A stretch of 12,527 nt of DNA from Flavobacterium sp. (GCF_003525665.1 NZ_DQDX01000180.1:32263-44789); one strand, 5' to 3'. Counted from the first letter of the stretch, positions 1-8,276 are shown. Program-made: numbers and translations. Notes: generated from the sequence alone by a model not told the origin.

Positions 1-1482
1 AATTGCCGCTGGAAAAACAATTTCGTTATAAGATGCATTGTAGTAAGCGTTCACCGTTTGTGGCGACATTCCCCAACGCGTTTTATCTACAGGTTTATTT
101 AAGTCGGCGATATTTTCTTGGAAACCCCATTTAGAAACATTTTTCATGTTTTCATAATAGCTTCCGCCGTTTTCTTTACCTTTTATAACCAATTTAGAAT
201 AATCTTTCCACTTGTCTGGGTAACCAATTTTAACTTTCGATTTTTTTAGTTTTTCGATAGCACCTTTTCTAGTTTCTGGTGTCATCCAAGGTAAATTATT
301 GATTCTATTTTCAAATGCTAAGAAAACATTATCAATCATTTTTTTGGCTTTTTCTTTAGCTTCTGCAGGGAATTTTTTCTCAACATATAATTTTCCTAAA
401 GCTTCACCAACCGTTCCGTTTACCACTTGAAGTGCGCGTTCTTCTCTTGGACGTTGTGCTTTGGCACCTTGAAGAGTTTTGCTGTAAAAATCCCAATTTG
501 CTTTTTCGATTTCTGTTGTTAAAACATTAGATGAATTATTTAATAAACTCCAACGTAAATACGCTTTCCATTCATCAACTTTATTTTCTTTAAAAATTGT
601 TTCTAATGACGTCATGTATTTTGGTTGTGATACAATAACAGAATCAATTGCTGGAAGACCAACACCTTTGATGTAATTGTTCCAATTTACCGATGGTGTT
701 AACTTTTGTAAATCGGCAACCGACATTGGATTGTACGTTTTACGTCGGTCTCTTCGTTCTACTCTATCCAATCTTGGTGTTGCCATTGCCGTTTCAATAG
801 CTAATACTTTTTTGGCATTTGATAAAGCAACTTCTGGCTTATCACCTAAATATTGTAACATTTTTGCAACATGCTGCACATATTTTTCTCTTTTCTCTTT
901 AGAATCAGCTTCGTCTGATACATAGTAATCTCTGTCTGGTAAACCTAAACCTCCAAGACCTATGTTTACAACGTTTCTATTACTGTTTTTTGAATCTGGA
1001 CCAACACCAATTCCGTAAAAACCTAATCCACCTTCTGGTTGCATTTCGGTAATTAACTTATTTAAATCATTAACTGATTTGATGGCATTGATTTTGGCTA
1101 ACGTTCCTTTTATAGGATTAATTCCAAGTTTGTTTCTTGAAATGGTATCCATATACGTTTGATAAACATTAACAGCTTTTGCTTGATCTGAACTTGGATC
1201 AAGTTTTTTATTTGCGGCAGCTTCCTTTAAAATGGCAAGTGCATCTCTATCAGTATTTTGACGTAATTCATCAAAACTTCCCCAACGAACTCTATCACTT
1301 GGTATTTCTGTTTTATCTGCCCAAGATCCGTTTACGTATCTAAAAAAATCATCTCCAGGTTTTACAGATTTATCCATAAAATCAAGATTAATTCCAGGAT
1401 TTTTTTGTTGTGCATTCATTTGGCAAACTCCAAAAAATGCTACTGTTGCAAAAAGCGAAATAGTACTTATTTTCGATTTCAT
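1..1482 (-). CDS. M13 family (neprilysin/PepO-like) zinc metallopeptidase, C-terminus outside the window
   Basis: Frame open from the ATG at 1482 to the window edge, 494 codons without a stop. M13 enzymes are zinc endopeptidases that cut oligopeptides outside the cytoplasm. The N-terminus has a charged start, a hydrophobic core and a likely signal peptidase I site after NAQ near residue 25. Then come features of the M13 N-terminal domain: a GDDFFRYVNGSW block near residues 43-54, a GLGLPDRDYY block in the middle, and a WMTPETRKGAIEKL block. The last visible residues, NAYYNASYNEIVFPAAI, are the conserved lead-in to the C-terminal catalytic domain. HExxH and the downstream Glu ligand lie off the edge, so activity cannot be judged. 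The stop of the upstream BNR gene is 3 bases away, so the two are probably cotranscribed. A Cys near residue 20 does not sit in a good lipobox. The family call is secure; the substrate is unknown. Confidence 0.95.
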   Translation of the reverse strand, partial: MKSKISTISLFATVAFFGVCQMNAQQKNPGINLDFMDKSVKPGDDFFRYVNGSWADKTEIPSDRVRWGSFDELRQNTDRDALAILKEAAANKKLDPSSDQAKAVNVYQTYMDTISRNKLGINPIKGTLAKINAIKSVNDLNKLITEMQPEGGLGFYGIGVGPDSKNSNRNVVNIGLGGLGLPDRDYYVSDEADSKEKREKYVQHVAKMLQYLGDKPEVALSNAKKVLAIETAMATPRLDRVERRDRRKTYNPMSVADLQKLTPSVNWNNYIKGVGLPAIDSVIVSQPKYMTSLETIFKENKVDEWKAYLRWSLLNNSSNVLTTEIEKANWDFYSKTLQGAKAQRPREERALQVVNGTVGEALGKLYVEKKFPAEAKEKAKKMIDNVFLAFENRINNLPWMTPETRKGAIEKLKKSKVKIGYPDKWKDYSKLVIKGKENGGSYYENMKNVSKWGFQENIADLNKPVDKTRWGMSPQTVNAYYNASYNEIVFPAAI

Positions 1483-1485
1483 AAT

Positions 1486-4400
1486 TTATTTTTTTATTAT
1501 TCTTTTAACTGTTGATTGTTCGTTAGCAGTAATTTTTACGAAATAAATTCCACTTGAAATAGAGGTTAAATCAATTGTTGAATTACTTCCGTTAGTTTGA
1601 ATATTTTTATTAGAATTTATTATTTTACCCATAACATCGTAAACTACAATTTCATCTATTGTAGCATTTCCTGCAGAAATATTGTAAATTCCAGTTGATG
1701 GATTTGGATAAATTTGAATGTTATTTAAGTTAAATGACTCATTTGCTAATGTTCCGCTAATTAAGAAATCATCAACTACAACTCCAAGATTATTTTCGGC
1801 TTCGTCTGAATGAAATACGATTCTAAAAATCACATTAGTTTCTGTACTTAATGCTGCTAAAGAGTAAAAATAAGTTGTTAATGCCGCATTAGTTCCTGTC
1901 CATTGTGCTCCAACACAATTGAAACAATCTGTTCCTGATGATTCTGGAGTTCTATTACTATTGTACCAGTTTGGACCTTGAGTTCCCAGAACTTGCCAAG
2001 TTTGTCCAAAATTTGTTGAGTATTCTACATAAGTTAAATCCCAATTATTTTCTAAATCATAAGCCAATTTAAAACTAATTTGTGGTGCCGACAAAGAAGA
2101 CAAATCGTAACATTGAGAAACAAGATATGATTTGGTTAAATCTGGATAATTACCAGTTAAGTTTGTAGTGTAAACATTATTGGTTCCTGTTGCTAAAATT
2201 CCTGTAGCTCTAGTTCCTCTTGTCCAAATTCCGGTTGTACTTGCTTCGTTATACTCAATTAACTCGTCAGTAGTACTTTCAAAAGTGTTGGTTACATTAA
2301 CTGTTCCTGGATCATTTAAATAAAAATTAGTTGATCCCGAATTATTATCGCTATAAGCATCACCAGAAATTGTTGAAACAACATTCATGCTGTAAATTCC
2401 TTTAGGTAATGTTAATGCAGGCAAACTAATTATTTGTGTAAGTCCAGCATTAATAGTTCCTGTCCAAGTAAAAGTGTAAGGAACAGCGTTAAGAGTATAA
2501 TTGAAATTCACAGAATTAATTGTGTTCGAACCATTATTTTTCACTGAAACTTGCGGTGTAACAGCATTAGCGCAATTAATATTTACTGCAGATGGGTTTT
2601 GAATTTCATTAAGTTTAATGTCATTCGGTGGTGTTTGAATTTGAATAGCTGACTGCCAAATACCTCTTCCATAAGTAGCTGCAATGATTTTTGCATCTTC
2701 AAGGTTGATTTCTAAATCGGTTACAGATACATTTGGTAAGTTAGTGTCAAATGGTTCCCACTGCGACATGGTATCATCTGTATAATAAACACCTAAACTG
2801 GTTCCAATATATAATGGATTATTTGTGTCTCTACCTTGATGAACAATTACATTCTTACCAATTGCTGGTAAACCTGTGCTGAAAGACGTAAAAGAAGTTC
2901 CGCCATTTATAGATTTTAAAGCTTGTCCAGAAGTTCCTTGCGTTGTTAAATAAATAATGCTACTGTTTGACGAATGTACATCAATTGAAGTAATATTTCC
3001 TGGTGCTGAATAAACTTGAGTAAAAGTTAAACCTTTGTCAGTACTTTTGTATAAACTAGAACCGTTAACCACATACATATTGTTATCGTTAGAAGGATCA
3101 ACAGCAACCAATTCGATGTTTCCACCGCCAGTTGGAGAACCGGCATTTTGCAATTGCCATGCACCACCAACAAGTTTGTATAAATTAGAATATCCTGCAA
3201 ATAATTCACCAGCATTGTTAGCTACAAGTGGCGTAATCCAGTTTCCTCCATCATCATTAGTACCAGTTTCTGCCGTTGGCGCACCAACACCTGCAGAAAG
3301 AGAATTACCAGAATTAGAACTGATATACAAATTACCTCCAAATTGAATAAAACCATAATATAGGTTACTGTTTGTTGGATCAATTGCTGTATCCATTCCG
3401 TCAGCACCATAATAATTTTTCCACTGATTTCCGCTGTATGCATGACCACCGTTATCTTGAAGTCCGCCAACCATTTTAGAAGCCGATTGTTTAGAAACCG
3501 CTATTTTATAAAATTGACTAATTTGTGCACCAGCCGTTTTATCTGTAAAAGAAGCACCATTATTTTCTGACACATAAACACCTCCATCACTACCACAATA
3601 TAATTTTGTTCCAAAAAACTGAAGATAGTGAATATCTGCGTGAGTGTATGTTGCTTGAGTAGGTGCACTCCAACTGTTTAATTGTTCAAAAGTTACACCT
3701 CCATCTGGTGATTTCCATACGTTTAAACATCCTGTATAAATTTCTTCAGCATTAGTTTGAGAAACTGCAAAAGCTAAATCATAACCAGATTGTCCCGAAC
3801 CATTAAAGGTATCGTTTGTACCCGATGTTTTTGTCCAGTTTGTTCCTCCATTTGTAGAACGATAAACACCTTGCATAGCACCAGTAGTTGTTGTGCTTAG
3901 GACATAAATATAATTTGGATTGGCTGCTGTTACATCCATTAACATTCTACCAGAGGCAAATGGCAATCCTGATATTACAGCGGTAAAAGTATCTCCTGCA
4001 TTTGTAGATCTATAAAATCGGTTATTGCTTACTGCGTAAACAGTATTTGGATCACCTGCTTTTAGTCTGATTCTTCCTTGAGAGAAATTACCTGTTTGCT
4101 CTAATGTCCAAGTTGTTCCACCATTTAATGTTCTGTAAATCCCATCGGTTGTTGCGGCCCAAAGCATATTAGAATTTGTTGGATTTATTAAAATATCTCC
4201 TGCTAATTTATTTGTTCCTGTAAAAGTAAGTCCGGTAGTATTCCAAGTTGTACCACCATCAGTAGATTTTAAAATCCCGATCGAATAAGTATCTGATGCA
4301 TCACAATCGCCGGTTGCTATGTAAATTACATTTGAATTAGTAGGATCAACGGCAATTCCAGACACACCTATTTGTGGTAAATTATCTGATAACGGAGTCC

Positions 4401-4902
4401 ACGTTGTTCCTGCGTTTGTTGATTTCCAAATTCCTCCAGCTGGCGCACCAATATAAATAGTATTTGGATTGTTTGGATCTACATAAACAATATTTACTCT
4501 TCCTTGTCCAGAAGACCAAGAACCTGTATTAGAATGTGTAAAGGGACCAACTGGTTCCCAATTACTTGCAGGAAGCATTAAAAGATTACTTGATTTATTT
4601 GCTTTTGCTGATTTTTTTTGATTGAATGCATCCCACATTTCTTGTGGAGTGATTAAATAACCTTGATCATTGGTTTTATTTCTCCAATGATTTTCCCATC
4701 GCATGAATGGCTTGAAACCACTTCCTTTTTTAGAGTGATCTCTATTTTTCCAGTATTCATTAAAAGAGTCTACAACTTCGTCGATAGAAACTCTTTCTGA
4801 TTTTGCATTAGAATTTGTTGTATTCCATGGCGCTATAGAATTGTATTGTGCTTTTCCAACAAAACAACTGAATAACGCAACAAAAACTGTAATTTTTTTC
4901 AT
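1486..4902 (-). CDS. Secreted BNR-repeat (sortilin-like beta-propeller) protein with type IX sorting domain
   Basis: A 1138-residue secreted protein. Residues 1-19 form a signal peptide ending in KAQ. A short conserved-looking region with RWENHW follows. From about residue 115 to 770 there are around ten Asp-box/BNR-like repeats of the form S-T-(D/N)-x-G-x-(T/S)-(W/F), for example IWKSTNAGTTW, ILKSTDGGTTW, VYRSTNGGTNW and LYKSTDKGLTF. This pattern is typical of sortilin/VPS10 or sialidase-type propellers. Next is a CARDB-like beta-sandwich (about 785-890, ending in SDNNSG), then a MAM/jelly-roll-like region (about 900-1055, ending in VVVDDFLISG). The last ~80 residues are a type A sorting domain with IQIYPNPSTG and a terminal SGIYFVKI...KRIIKK. 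Known of the family: the signal peptide gives Sec export and the C-terminal domain gives type IX secretion to the surface or medium. No catalytic residues can be assigned; adhesion or polymer binding is inference. It precedes the M13 peptidase by 3 bases. Confidence 0.93.
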   Translation of the reverse strand: MKKITVFVALFSCFVGKAQYNSIAPWNTTNSNAKSERVSIDEVVDSFNEYWKNRDHSKKGSGFKPFMRWENHWRNKTNDQGYLITPQEMWDAFNQKKSAKANKSSNLLMLPASNWEPVGPFTHSNTGSWSSGQGRVNIVYVDPNNPNTIYIGAPAGGIWKSTNAGTTWTPLSDNLPQIGVSGIAVDPTNSNVIYIATGDCDASDTYSIGILKSTDGGTTWNTTGLTFTGTNKLAGDILINPTNSNMLWAATTDGIYRTLNGGTTWTLEQTGNFSQGRIRLKAGDPNTVYAVSNNRFYRSTNAGDTFTAVISGLPFASGRMLMDVTAANPNYIYVLSTTTTGAMQGVYRSTNGGTNWTKTSGTNDTFNGSGQSGYDLAFAVSQTNAEEIYTGCLNVWKSPDGGVTFEQLNSWSAPTQATYTHADIHYLQFFGTKLYCGSDGGVYVSENNGASFTDKTAGAQISQFYKIAVSKQSASKMVGGLQDNGGHAYSGNQWKNYYGADGMDTAIDPTNSNLYYGFIQFGGNLYISSNSGNSLSAGVGAPTAETGTNDDGGNWITPLVANNAGELFAGYSNLYKLVGGAWQLQNAGSPTGGGNIELVAVDPSNDNNMYVVNGSSLYKSTDKGLTFTQVYSAPGNITSIDVHSSNSSIIYLTTQGTSGQALKSINGGTSFTSFSTGLPAIGKNVIVHQGRDTNNPLYIGTSLGVYYTDDTMSQWEPFDTNLPNVSVTDLEINLEDAKIIAATYGRGIWQSAIQIQTPPNDIKLNEIQNPSAVNINCANAVTPQVSVKNNGSNTINSVNFNYTLNAVPYTFTWTGTINAGLTQIISLPALTLPKGIYSMNVVSTISGDAYSDNNSGSTNFYLNDPGTVNVTNTFESTTDELIEYNEASTTGIWTRGTRATGILATGTNNVYTTNLTGNYPDLTKSYLVSQCYDLSSLSAPQISFKLAYDLENNWDLTYVEYSTNFGQTWQVLGTQGPNWYNSNRTPESSGTDCFNCVGAQWTGTNAALTTYFYSLAALSTETNVIFRIVFHSDEAENNLGVVVDDFLISGTLANESFNLNNIQIYPNPSTGIYNISAGNATIDEIVVYDVMGKIINSNKNIQTNGSNSTIDLTSISSGIYFVKITANEQSTVKRIIKK

Positions 4903-4918
4903 TTTGTGTAATTTTGCC

Positions 4919-4926
4919 CAAATATA
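4919..4926 (-). promoter_or_regulatory. Putative -7 box for the BNR protein / M13 peptidase unit
   Basis: On the minus strand this reads TATATTTG, a full match to the Bacteroidota -7 consensus TAnnTTTG. It lies 16 bases upstream of the ATG at 4902, giving a leader of roughly 10 bases. No convincing TTTG -33 element sits at the usual distance of about 20 bases; the region behind it is an A-rich run. Confidence 0.5.
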
Positions 4927-4967
4927 AATAAAAAAACAACAATAAAATATCTCTTTAACAATAGTTC

Positions 4968-4999
4968 ATTGATAATTTCTAAACGATTAATTACTTTTG
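4968..4999 (+). promoter_or_regulatory. Putative promoter of the SCO family gene (-33 ATTG, -7 TACTTTTG)
   Basis: TACTTTTG at 4992-4999 fits the Bacteroidota -7 consensus TAnnTTTG. ATTG at 4968-4971 lies 20 bases upstream, in the place of the -33 TTTG. The ATG at 5012 is only 12 bases beyond the -7 box, so the predicted leader is very short. The element is divergent from the BNR-gene promoter within the same 109-base gap. Confidence 0.6.
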
Positions 5000-5011
5000 T
5001 AAAAAAATACA

Positions 5012-5707
5012 ATGACATCTGTTTTTAAAAAATATAAAGTTCTAATCGGATTTTTTGTTGTTTTCTCTATAGTAACTATTTCGTTGTTTTATAGCGTTTT
5101 AAAACCTAGTAAATCACTGCCAATTTATAATCCGAGTGATGTAAATCCAGAATTGGTGGATTCTACCGTGCAATATATTGCTAATAATCATAGAATTGCC
5201 GATTTTAAATTTACCAATCAGAACGGAAAGGTAATTACTCAAAAAGACTACGAAGGCAAAATTTATGTAGCCGATTTTTTCTTTACAACGTGCCCAACTA
5301 TTTGTCCGAAAATGACTGATAATATGGTGTGGTTGCAAAATCAAATTAAGAATAATCCTAAAGTGATGTTGCTTTCACATTCGGTTACACCAGATATTGA
5401 TAGTGTGCCAGTTTTAAAGAAATATGCTTTAGAAAAAGGTGTTCTTGATGCAAAATGGAATTTAGTTACTGGTGATAAAAAGGATATTTATTACATTGCT
5501 AGAAAATCGTATTTAGCTGTAAAAACTGGAAAACCAGAAGAAATGTATGATATGGTTCATACTGAAAACTTTGTTTTGGTAGATTCTAAAAAGCGTGTTC
5601 GCGGATTTTATGACGGAACAAACCTTGATCAACCTACTGAACCCGGAATAAAAAACGTGAAACAATTGCTTGAAGACATTTTATGGTTGAGTGAAAACGA
5701 TAAATAA
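5012..5707 (+). CDS. SCO1/SenC family copper chaperone for cytochrome oxidase assembly
   Basis: A 231-residue membrane-anchored thioredoxin-fold protein. SCO proteins bind copper and help build the CuA centre of cytochrome c oxidase, or act as thiol reductants for it, on the outer face of the inner membrane. One hydrophobic segment (about residues 10-30) follows a basic start, so the domain should face the periplasm. The copper motif is TTCPTICPKM with Cys94 and Cys98; the distal His ligand is His183 in MVHTENFVLVD. The SVTPDIDSV and KWNLVTGDKKDI blocks are also typical of the family. Length is normal. The ATG is chosen because a good -7 box sits just before it and the N-terminus is complete. 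It lies upstream of feoAB but a 227-base gap with hairpins and a separate -7 box suggests separate transcription. No oxidase genes are visible nearby. Confidence 0.94.
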   Translation: MTSVFKKYKVLIGFFVVFSIVTISLFYSVLKPSKSLPIYNPSDVNPELVDSTVQYIANNHRIADFKFTNQNGKVITQKDYEGKIYVADFFFTTCPTICPKMTDNMVWLQNQIKNNPKVMLLSHSVTPDIDSVPVLKKYALEKGVLDAKWNLVTGDKKDIYYIARKSYLAVKTGKPEEMYDMVHTENFVLVDSKKRVRGFYDGTNLDQPTEPGIKNVKQLLEDILWLSENDK

Positions 5708-5729
5708 TACAAAAAACAATTGCTAACTA

Positions 5730-5846
5730 TCCCGAAGTTTCGGGACTGATGCAAGGGAAAAGCTCCCGATTTTTATCGGGACTTTGGAAAGGCAGCAGGA
5801 AAATGGATTGCAAATAATTCGCAATCCCGAAGCTTCGGGAATTCGC
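5730..5846. repeat. Cluster of three TCCCGA/TCGGGA hairpins (candidate REP-like intergenic element)
   Basis: Three inverted repeats lie within 117 bases. Hairpin 1 has arms TCCCGAA (5730-5736) and TTCGGGA (5739-5745). Hairpin 2 has arms TCCCGAT (5764-5770) and ATCGGGA (5775-5781) with a TTTT loop. Hairpin 3 is the perfect palindrome TCCCGAAGCTTCGGGA (5825-5840). Hairpin 3 is bracketed by direct repeats AATTCGC (5816-5822 and 5840-5846). The segment between hairpins 2 and 3 is G-rich on the plus strand, unlike the A+T-rich gaps elsewhere in the window. None of the stems is followed by a T run, so a simple intrinsic terminator is not supported. It could be a dispersed repeat, a structured RNA element or a transcript-end stabiliser of the SCO mRNA. 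The inverted repeats are directly seen; the role is unknown. Confidence 0.75.
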
Positions 5847-5883
5847 TTCTAAAAAAAACTTAAAATTGATAAATATCATAGTT

Positions 5884-5928
5884 TTTAGATTGTAAATAGT
5901 TACTTTTGTATTTTAATTCAATCTAAAT
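5884..5928. promoter_or_regulatory. Long-spaced inverted repeat around the feoA promoter (candidate metal-responsive site)
   Basis: TTTAGATTG (5884-5892) and CAATCTAAA (5919-5927) are perfect 9-base inverted arms 26 bases apart. They bracket the -7 box at 5901-5908. The right arm runs on as AATCTAAATAA (5920-5930), identical to the right half of the dyad before the TonB-dependent receptor. Two half-sites flanking a promoter would suit a metal-dependent repressor, but the binding protein is inference. Confidence 0.45.
5901..5908 (+). promoter_or_regulatory. Putative -7 box of feoAB
   Basis: TACTTTTG matches TAnnTTTG and is identical to the -7 box of the SCO gene. No good -33 TTTG is seen 19-20 bases upstream; the best is a T run at 5882-5886, which is too close. 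The start codon of feoA lies 26 bases beyond it, so the leader would be about 20 bases. Confidence 0.5.
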
Positions 5929-5934
5929 AAGCTC

Positions 5935-6174
5935 TTGAAACTAACACTCGCCCAACTTAAAAAAGGTCAAAAAGGAATTATCGCCGATGTAAACATTGAC
6001 GAGATTCCGTTGAAATTATTGGAAATGGGTTGCTTGCCTGGCAATGTGGTAGAGTTGGTTCAAATTGCGCCTTTTGGCGATCCGCTGTATTTTATTTTTA
6101 ATGATTCGCATGTTGCTATCCGACTAGAAACGGCGAAAGAAATTGAAATTACACTGGAAAATAATACAAATTAA
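5935..6174 (+). CDS. feoA: FeoA, ferrous iron transport accessory protein
   Basis: A 79-residue SH3-like cytoplasmic protein that is thought to bind the G domain region of FeoB and support Fe(II) uptake. The family pattern is clear: L..LKKGQKGII near the start, LLEMGCLPG at about residues 28-36, APFGDPLYF in the middle and a closing HVAIRLETAKEIEI strand. Start choice: the frame has a TAA at 5914-5916 and no ATG before the FeoA fold begins; the first in-frame ATG (Met31) would remove a third of the domain. TTG at 5935 is therefore the only sensible start. The TAA stop shares its last A with the ATG of feoB (TAATG), pointing to translational coupling. It is probably regulated through the inverted repeat just upstream. 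Confidence 0.93.
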   Translation: MKLTLAQLKKGQKGIIADVNIDEIPLKLLEMGCLPGNVVELVQIAPFGDPLYFIFNDSHVAIRLETAKEIEITLENNTN

Positions 6175-8276
6175 TGACTCATAAAACTATAAAAGTTGCG
6201 TTAATTGGAAATCCTAACACTGGTAAAACTTCGGTTTTTAACCAGCTTACTGGTTTGCGTCAACAAGTGGGAAATTATCCTGGAATTACCGTTGAAAAGA
6301 AAATTGGTTCTTGTAAATTATCTGAAAATGTAAAAGCAACAATTCTAGATTTACCTGGAACTTACAGCTTAAATGCGAGTTCGATTGACGAAAATGTAGT
6401 GATTGAATTGTTGATGAATAAAAACGATGAGTATTTTCCTGATGTTGCTGTTGTGGTGACCGAAGTTGAAAATTTGAAACGTAATTTACTGCTTTTTACC
6501 CAAATAAAAGATTTAGAAATTCCAACAGTTTTGGTCATCAATATGAGTGATCGAATGGCTAAAAAAGGAATTGATTTAGACATTCCGTTTCTAGAAAAAG
6601 AACTGAAAACCAAAATTGCTTTAGTAAGTTCACGAAAAAATATTGGTATAGATTCGATTAAAAATTTGATTTTAAATTACGAATCGCTTTCTACCGAACC
6701 TTGCTTGAATGCGTCGGTTATTGATGTTGAATATTTTGATAAATTAAGACGAGCATTCCCAAATCAATTGTTATACAAATTGTGGTTGGTAATAACTCAA
6801 GATGTGAATTTCTTGAACTTGGATAGAAATGAAATACAAAGTAATTTCACAAAATCTAAAACCGAATTAAAACGTTTACAACAAAAGGAAACTATAAAAC
6901 GATACCAGTTCATAAACGACACATTAAAAGTTGGCCAGATAATTGACGTTTCTAAAGCTACCGATATTAGAGCAAAACTAGACCGAGTTTTAACCCACAA
7001 ATTTTTTGGTTACGTAATTTTCTTCGGGATTTTAATGCTTATTTTTCAGTCGATTTTTAATTGGTCGAGCTATCCGATGGATTTTATTGATGAGACTTTT
7101 ACTAGTTTGGCATCGTATGCAAAATCGCATTTGCCAGCAGGAGAATTTACTAATTTAATTGCCGAAGGAATCATTCCGGGAATTGGCGGAATTGTGATTT
7201 TTGTTCCTCAAATTGCGTTTTTGTTTCTCTTTATTTCTGTCCTTGAAGAAAGCGGTTACATGAGTCGTGTGGTTTTCTTGATGGATAAAATAATGCGCCG
7301 TTACGGACTTTCAGGCAAAAGTGTTGTTCCATTAATTTCTGGAACTGCGTGTGCGATTCCAGCGATTATGAGTGCTCGTAATATTGAAAACTGGAAAGAA
7401 CGATTAATAACAATTCTGGTTACTCCTTTTACAACTTGCTCGGCACGATTACCGGTTTATGCAATTCTAATTTCATTAATAATTCCGGATAAAAAAATCA
7501 TCGGATTCTTCTCTTTACAAGGATTGACCTTGATGGTTTTATATCTTTTAGGATTTTTTATGGCGATTGTTTCGGCTATAATTTTGAATAAAGTTTTACA
7601 ATTTAAGAGCAAATCCTACTTTGTAGTTGAAATGCCAAGTTATAAAATTCCGTTGTTTAAAAATGTTGGAATTAATGTTCTTGAAAAAACGAAAGCATTT
7701 GTTTTTGGTGCTGGTAAAATCATTTTAGCAATTTCTGTAATACTATGGTTTTTAGGTTCTCATGGACCAAAAGATACGTTTGGAAATGCACAACAAATCG
7801 TTGAAAATGAAGTTTATGCGAGCAAATCGAAAATAAATCCATCGGTTATTGAAGACAATGTTGCGGCTTATAAACTTGAAAATTCTTATATCGGAATTAT
7901 TGGAAGAAGCATCGAACCTGTTATAAAACCATTGGGTTACGATTGGAAAATTGGAATAGCCGTAGTAACTTCATTTGCTGCAAGAGAAGTTTTTGTGGGA
8001 ACATTAGCAACTATTTACTCCGTTGGAAACAGCGATGATGAAACAACGATTAAAAACAAAATGGCCGCCGAAATAAAACCCGACGGTACCAAGATTTTTA
8101 ATTTTGCAACAGGAGTTTCGTTACTGTTATTTTATGCTTTTGCAATGCAATGTATCTCTACATTGGCAATTGTAAAAAAGGAAACCAATTCTTGGAAATG
8201 GCCAATAATTCAACTAATCTTCATGAGTGGATTTGCCTACCTTGTTGCTTTGTCCGCTTATCAAATTTTAAAATAA
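6174..8276 (+). CDS. feoB: FeoB, ferrous iron transporter with N-terminal G domain
   Basis: A 700-residue inner-membrane Fe(II) transporter. The cytoplasmic G domain shows G1 GNPNTGKT (12-19), G2 Thr39 in NYPGITVE, G3 DLPG (59-62) and G4 NMSD (123-126). A helical linker follows (to about 270), then the membrane part from about residue 278. The two gate motifs are GTACAIPA (390-397) and TTCSARLP (420-427). Their Cys393 and Cys422 are 29 residues apart, the same spacing as Cys403 and Cys432 of the E. coli protein. FAAREVFVGTLATIYSVG and a final hydrophobic pair complete the fold. It is somewhat shorter than the E. coli protein but all key motifs are present, so it should be active. It overlaps feoA by one base. 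The usual small Cys-rich partner is not directly downstream but follows the TonB receptor at 10671. Confidence 0.97.
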   Translation: MTHKTIKVALIGNPNTGKTSVFNQLTGLRQQVGNYPGITVEKKIGSCKLSENVKATILDLPGTYSLNASSIDENVVIELLMNKNDEYFPDVAVVVTEVENLKRNLLLFTQIKDLEIPTVLVINMSDRMAKKGIDLDIPFLEKELKTKIALVSSRKNIGIDSIKNLILNYESLSTEPCLNASVIDVEYFDKLRRAFPNQLLYKLWLVITQDVNFLNLDRNEIQSNFTKSKTELKRLQQKETIKRYQFINDTLKVGQIIDVSKATDIRAKLDRVLTHKFFGYVIFFGILMLIFQSIFNWSSYPMDFIDETFTSLASYAKSHLPAGEFTNLIAEGIIPGIGGIVIFVPQIAFLFLFISVLEESGYMSRVVFLMDKIMRRYGLSGKSVVPLISGTACAIPAIMSARNIENWKERLITILVTPFTTCSARLPVYAILISLIIPDKKIIGFFSLQGLTLMVLYLLGFFMAIVSAIILNKVLQFKSKSYFVVEMPSYKIPLFKNVGINVLEKTKAFVFGAGKIILAISVILWFLGSHGPKDTFGNAQQIVENEVYASKSKINPSVIEDNVAAYKLENSYIGIIGRSIEPVIKPLGYDWKIGIAVVTSFAAREVFVGTLATIYSVGNSDDETTIKNKMAAEIKPDGTKIFNFATGVSLLLFYAFAMQCISTLAIVKKETNSWKWPIIQLIFMSGFAYLVALSAYQILK

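Noticed and set aside
677..925. 82-codon plus-strand frame
   Set aside because: Antisense to the M13 peptidase frame, which is continuous and has family motifs on both sides.
3027..3470. Open frames of 62-103 codons on both strands inside the BNR protein gene
   Set aside because: Other-frame readings of a long gene with clear signal peptide, repeats and sorting domain.
5764..5781. Hairpin 2 as an intrinsic terminator for the SCO gene
   Set aside because: Its T residues are in the loop and no T run follows the stem on either strand.
5749..5817. 22-codon open frame (Met-Gln-Gly-Lys start) between the hairpins
   Set aside because: Very short, runs through hairpin 2, and no promoter or start signal supports it; structured non-coding DNA explains it better.
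5730..5846. CRISPR-like array
   Set aside because: Only three short palindromes with unequal spacing and arms that vary; no regular repeat-spacer units and no cas genes.
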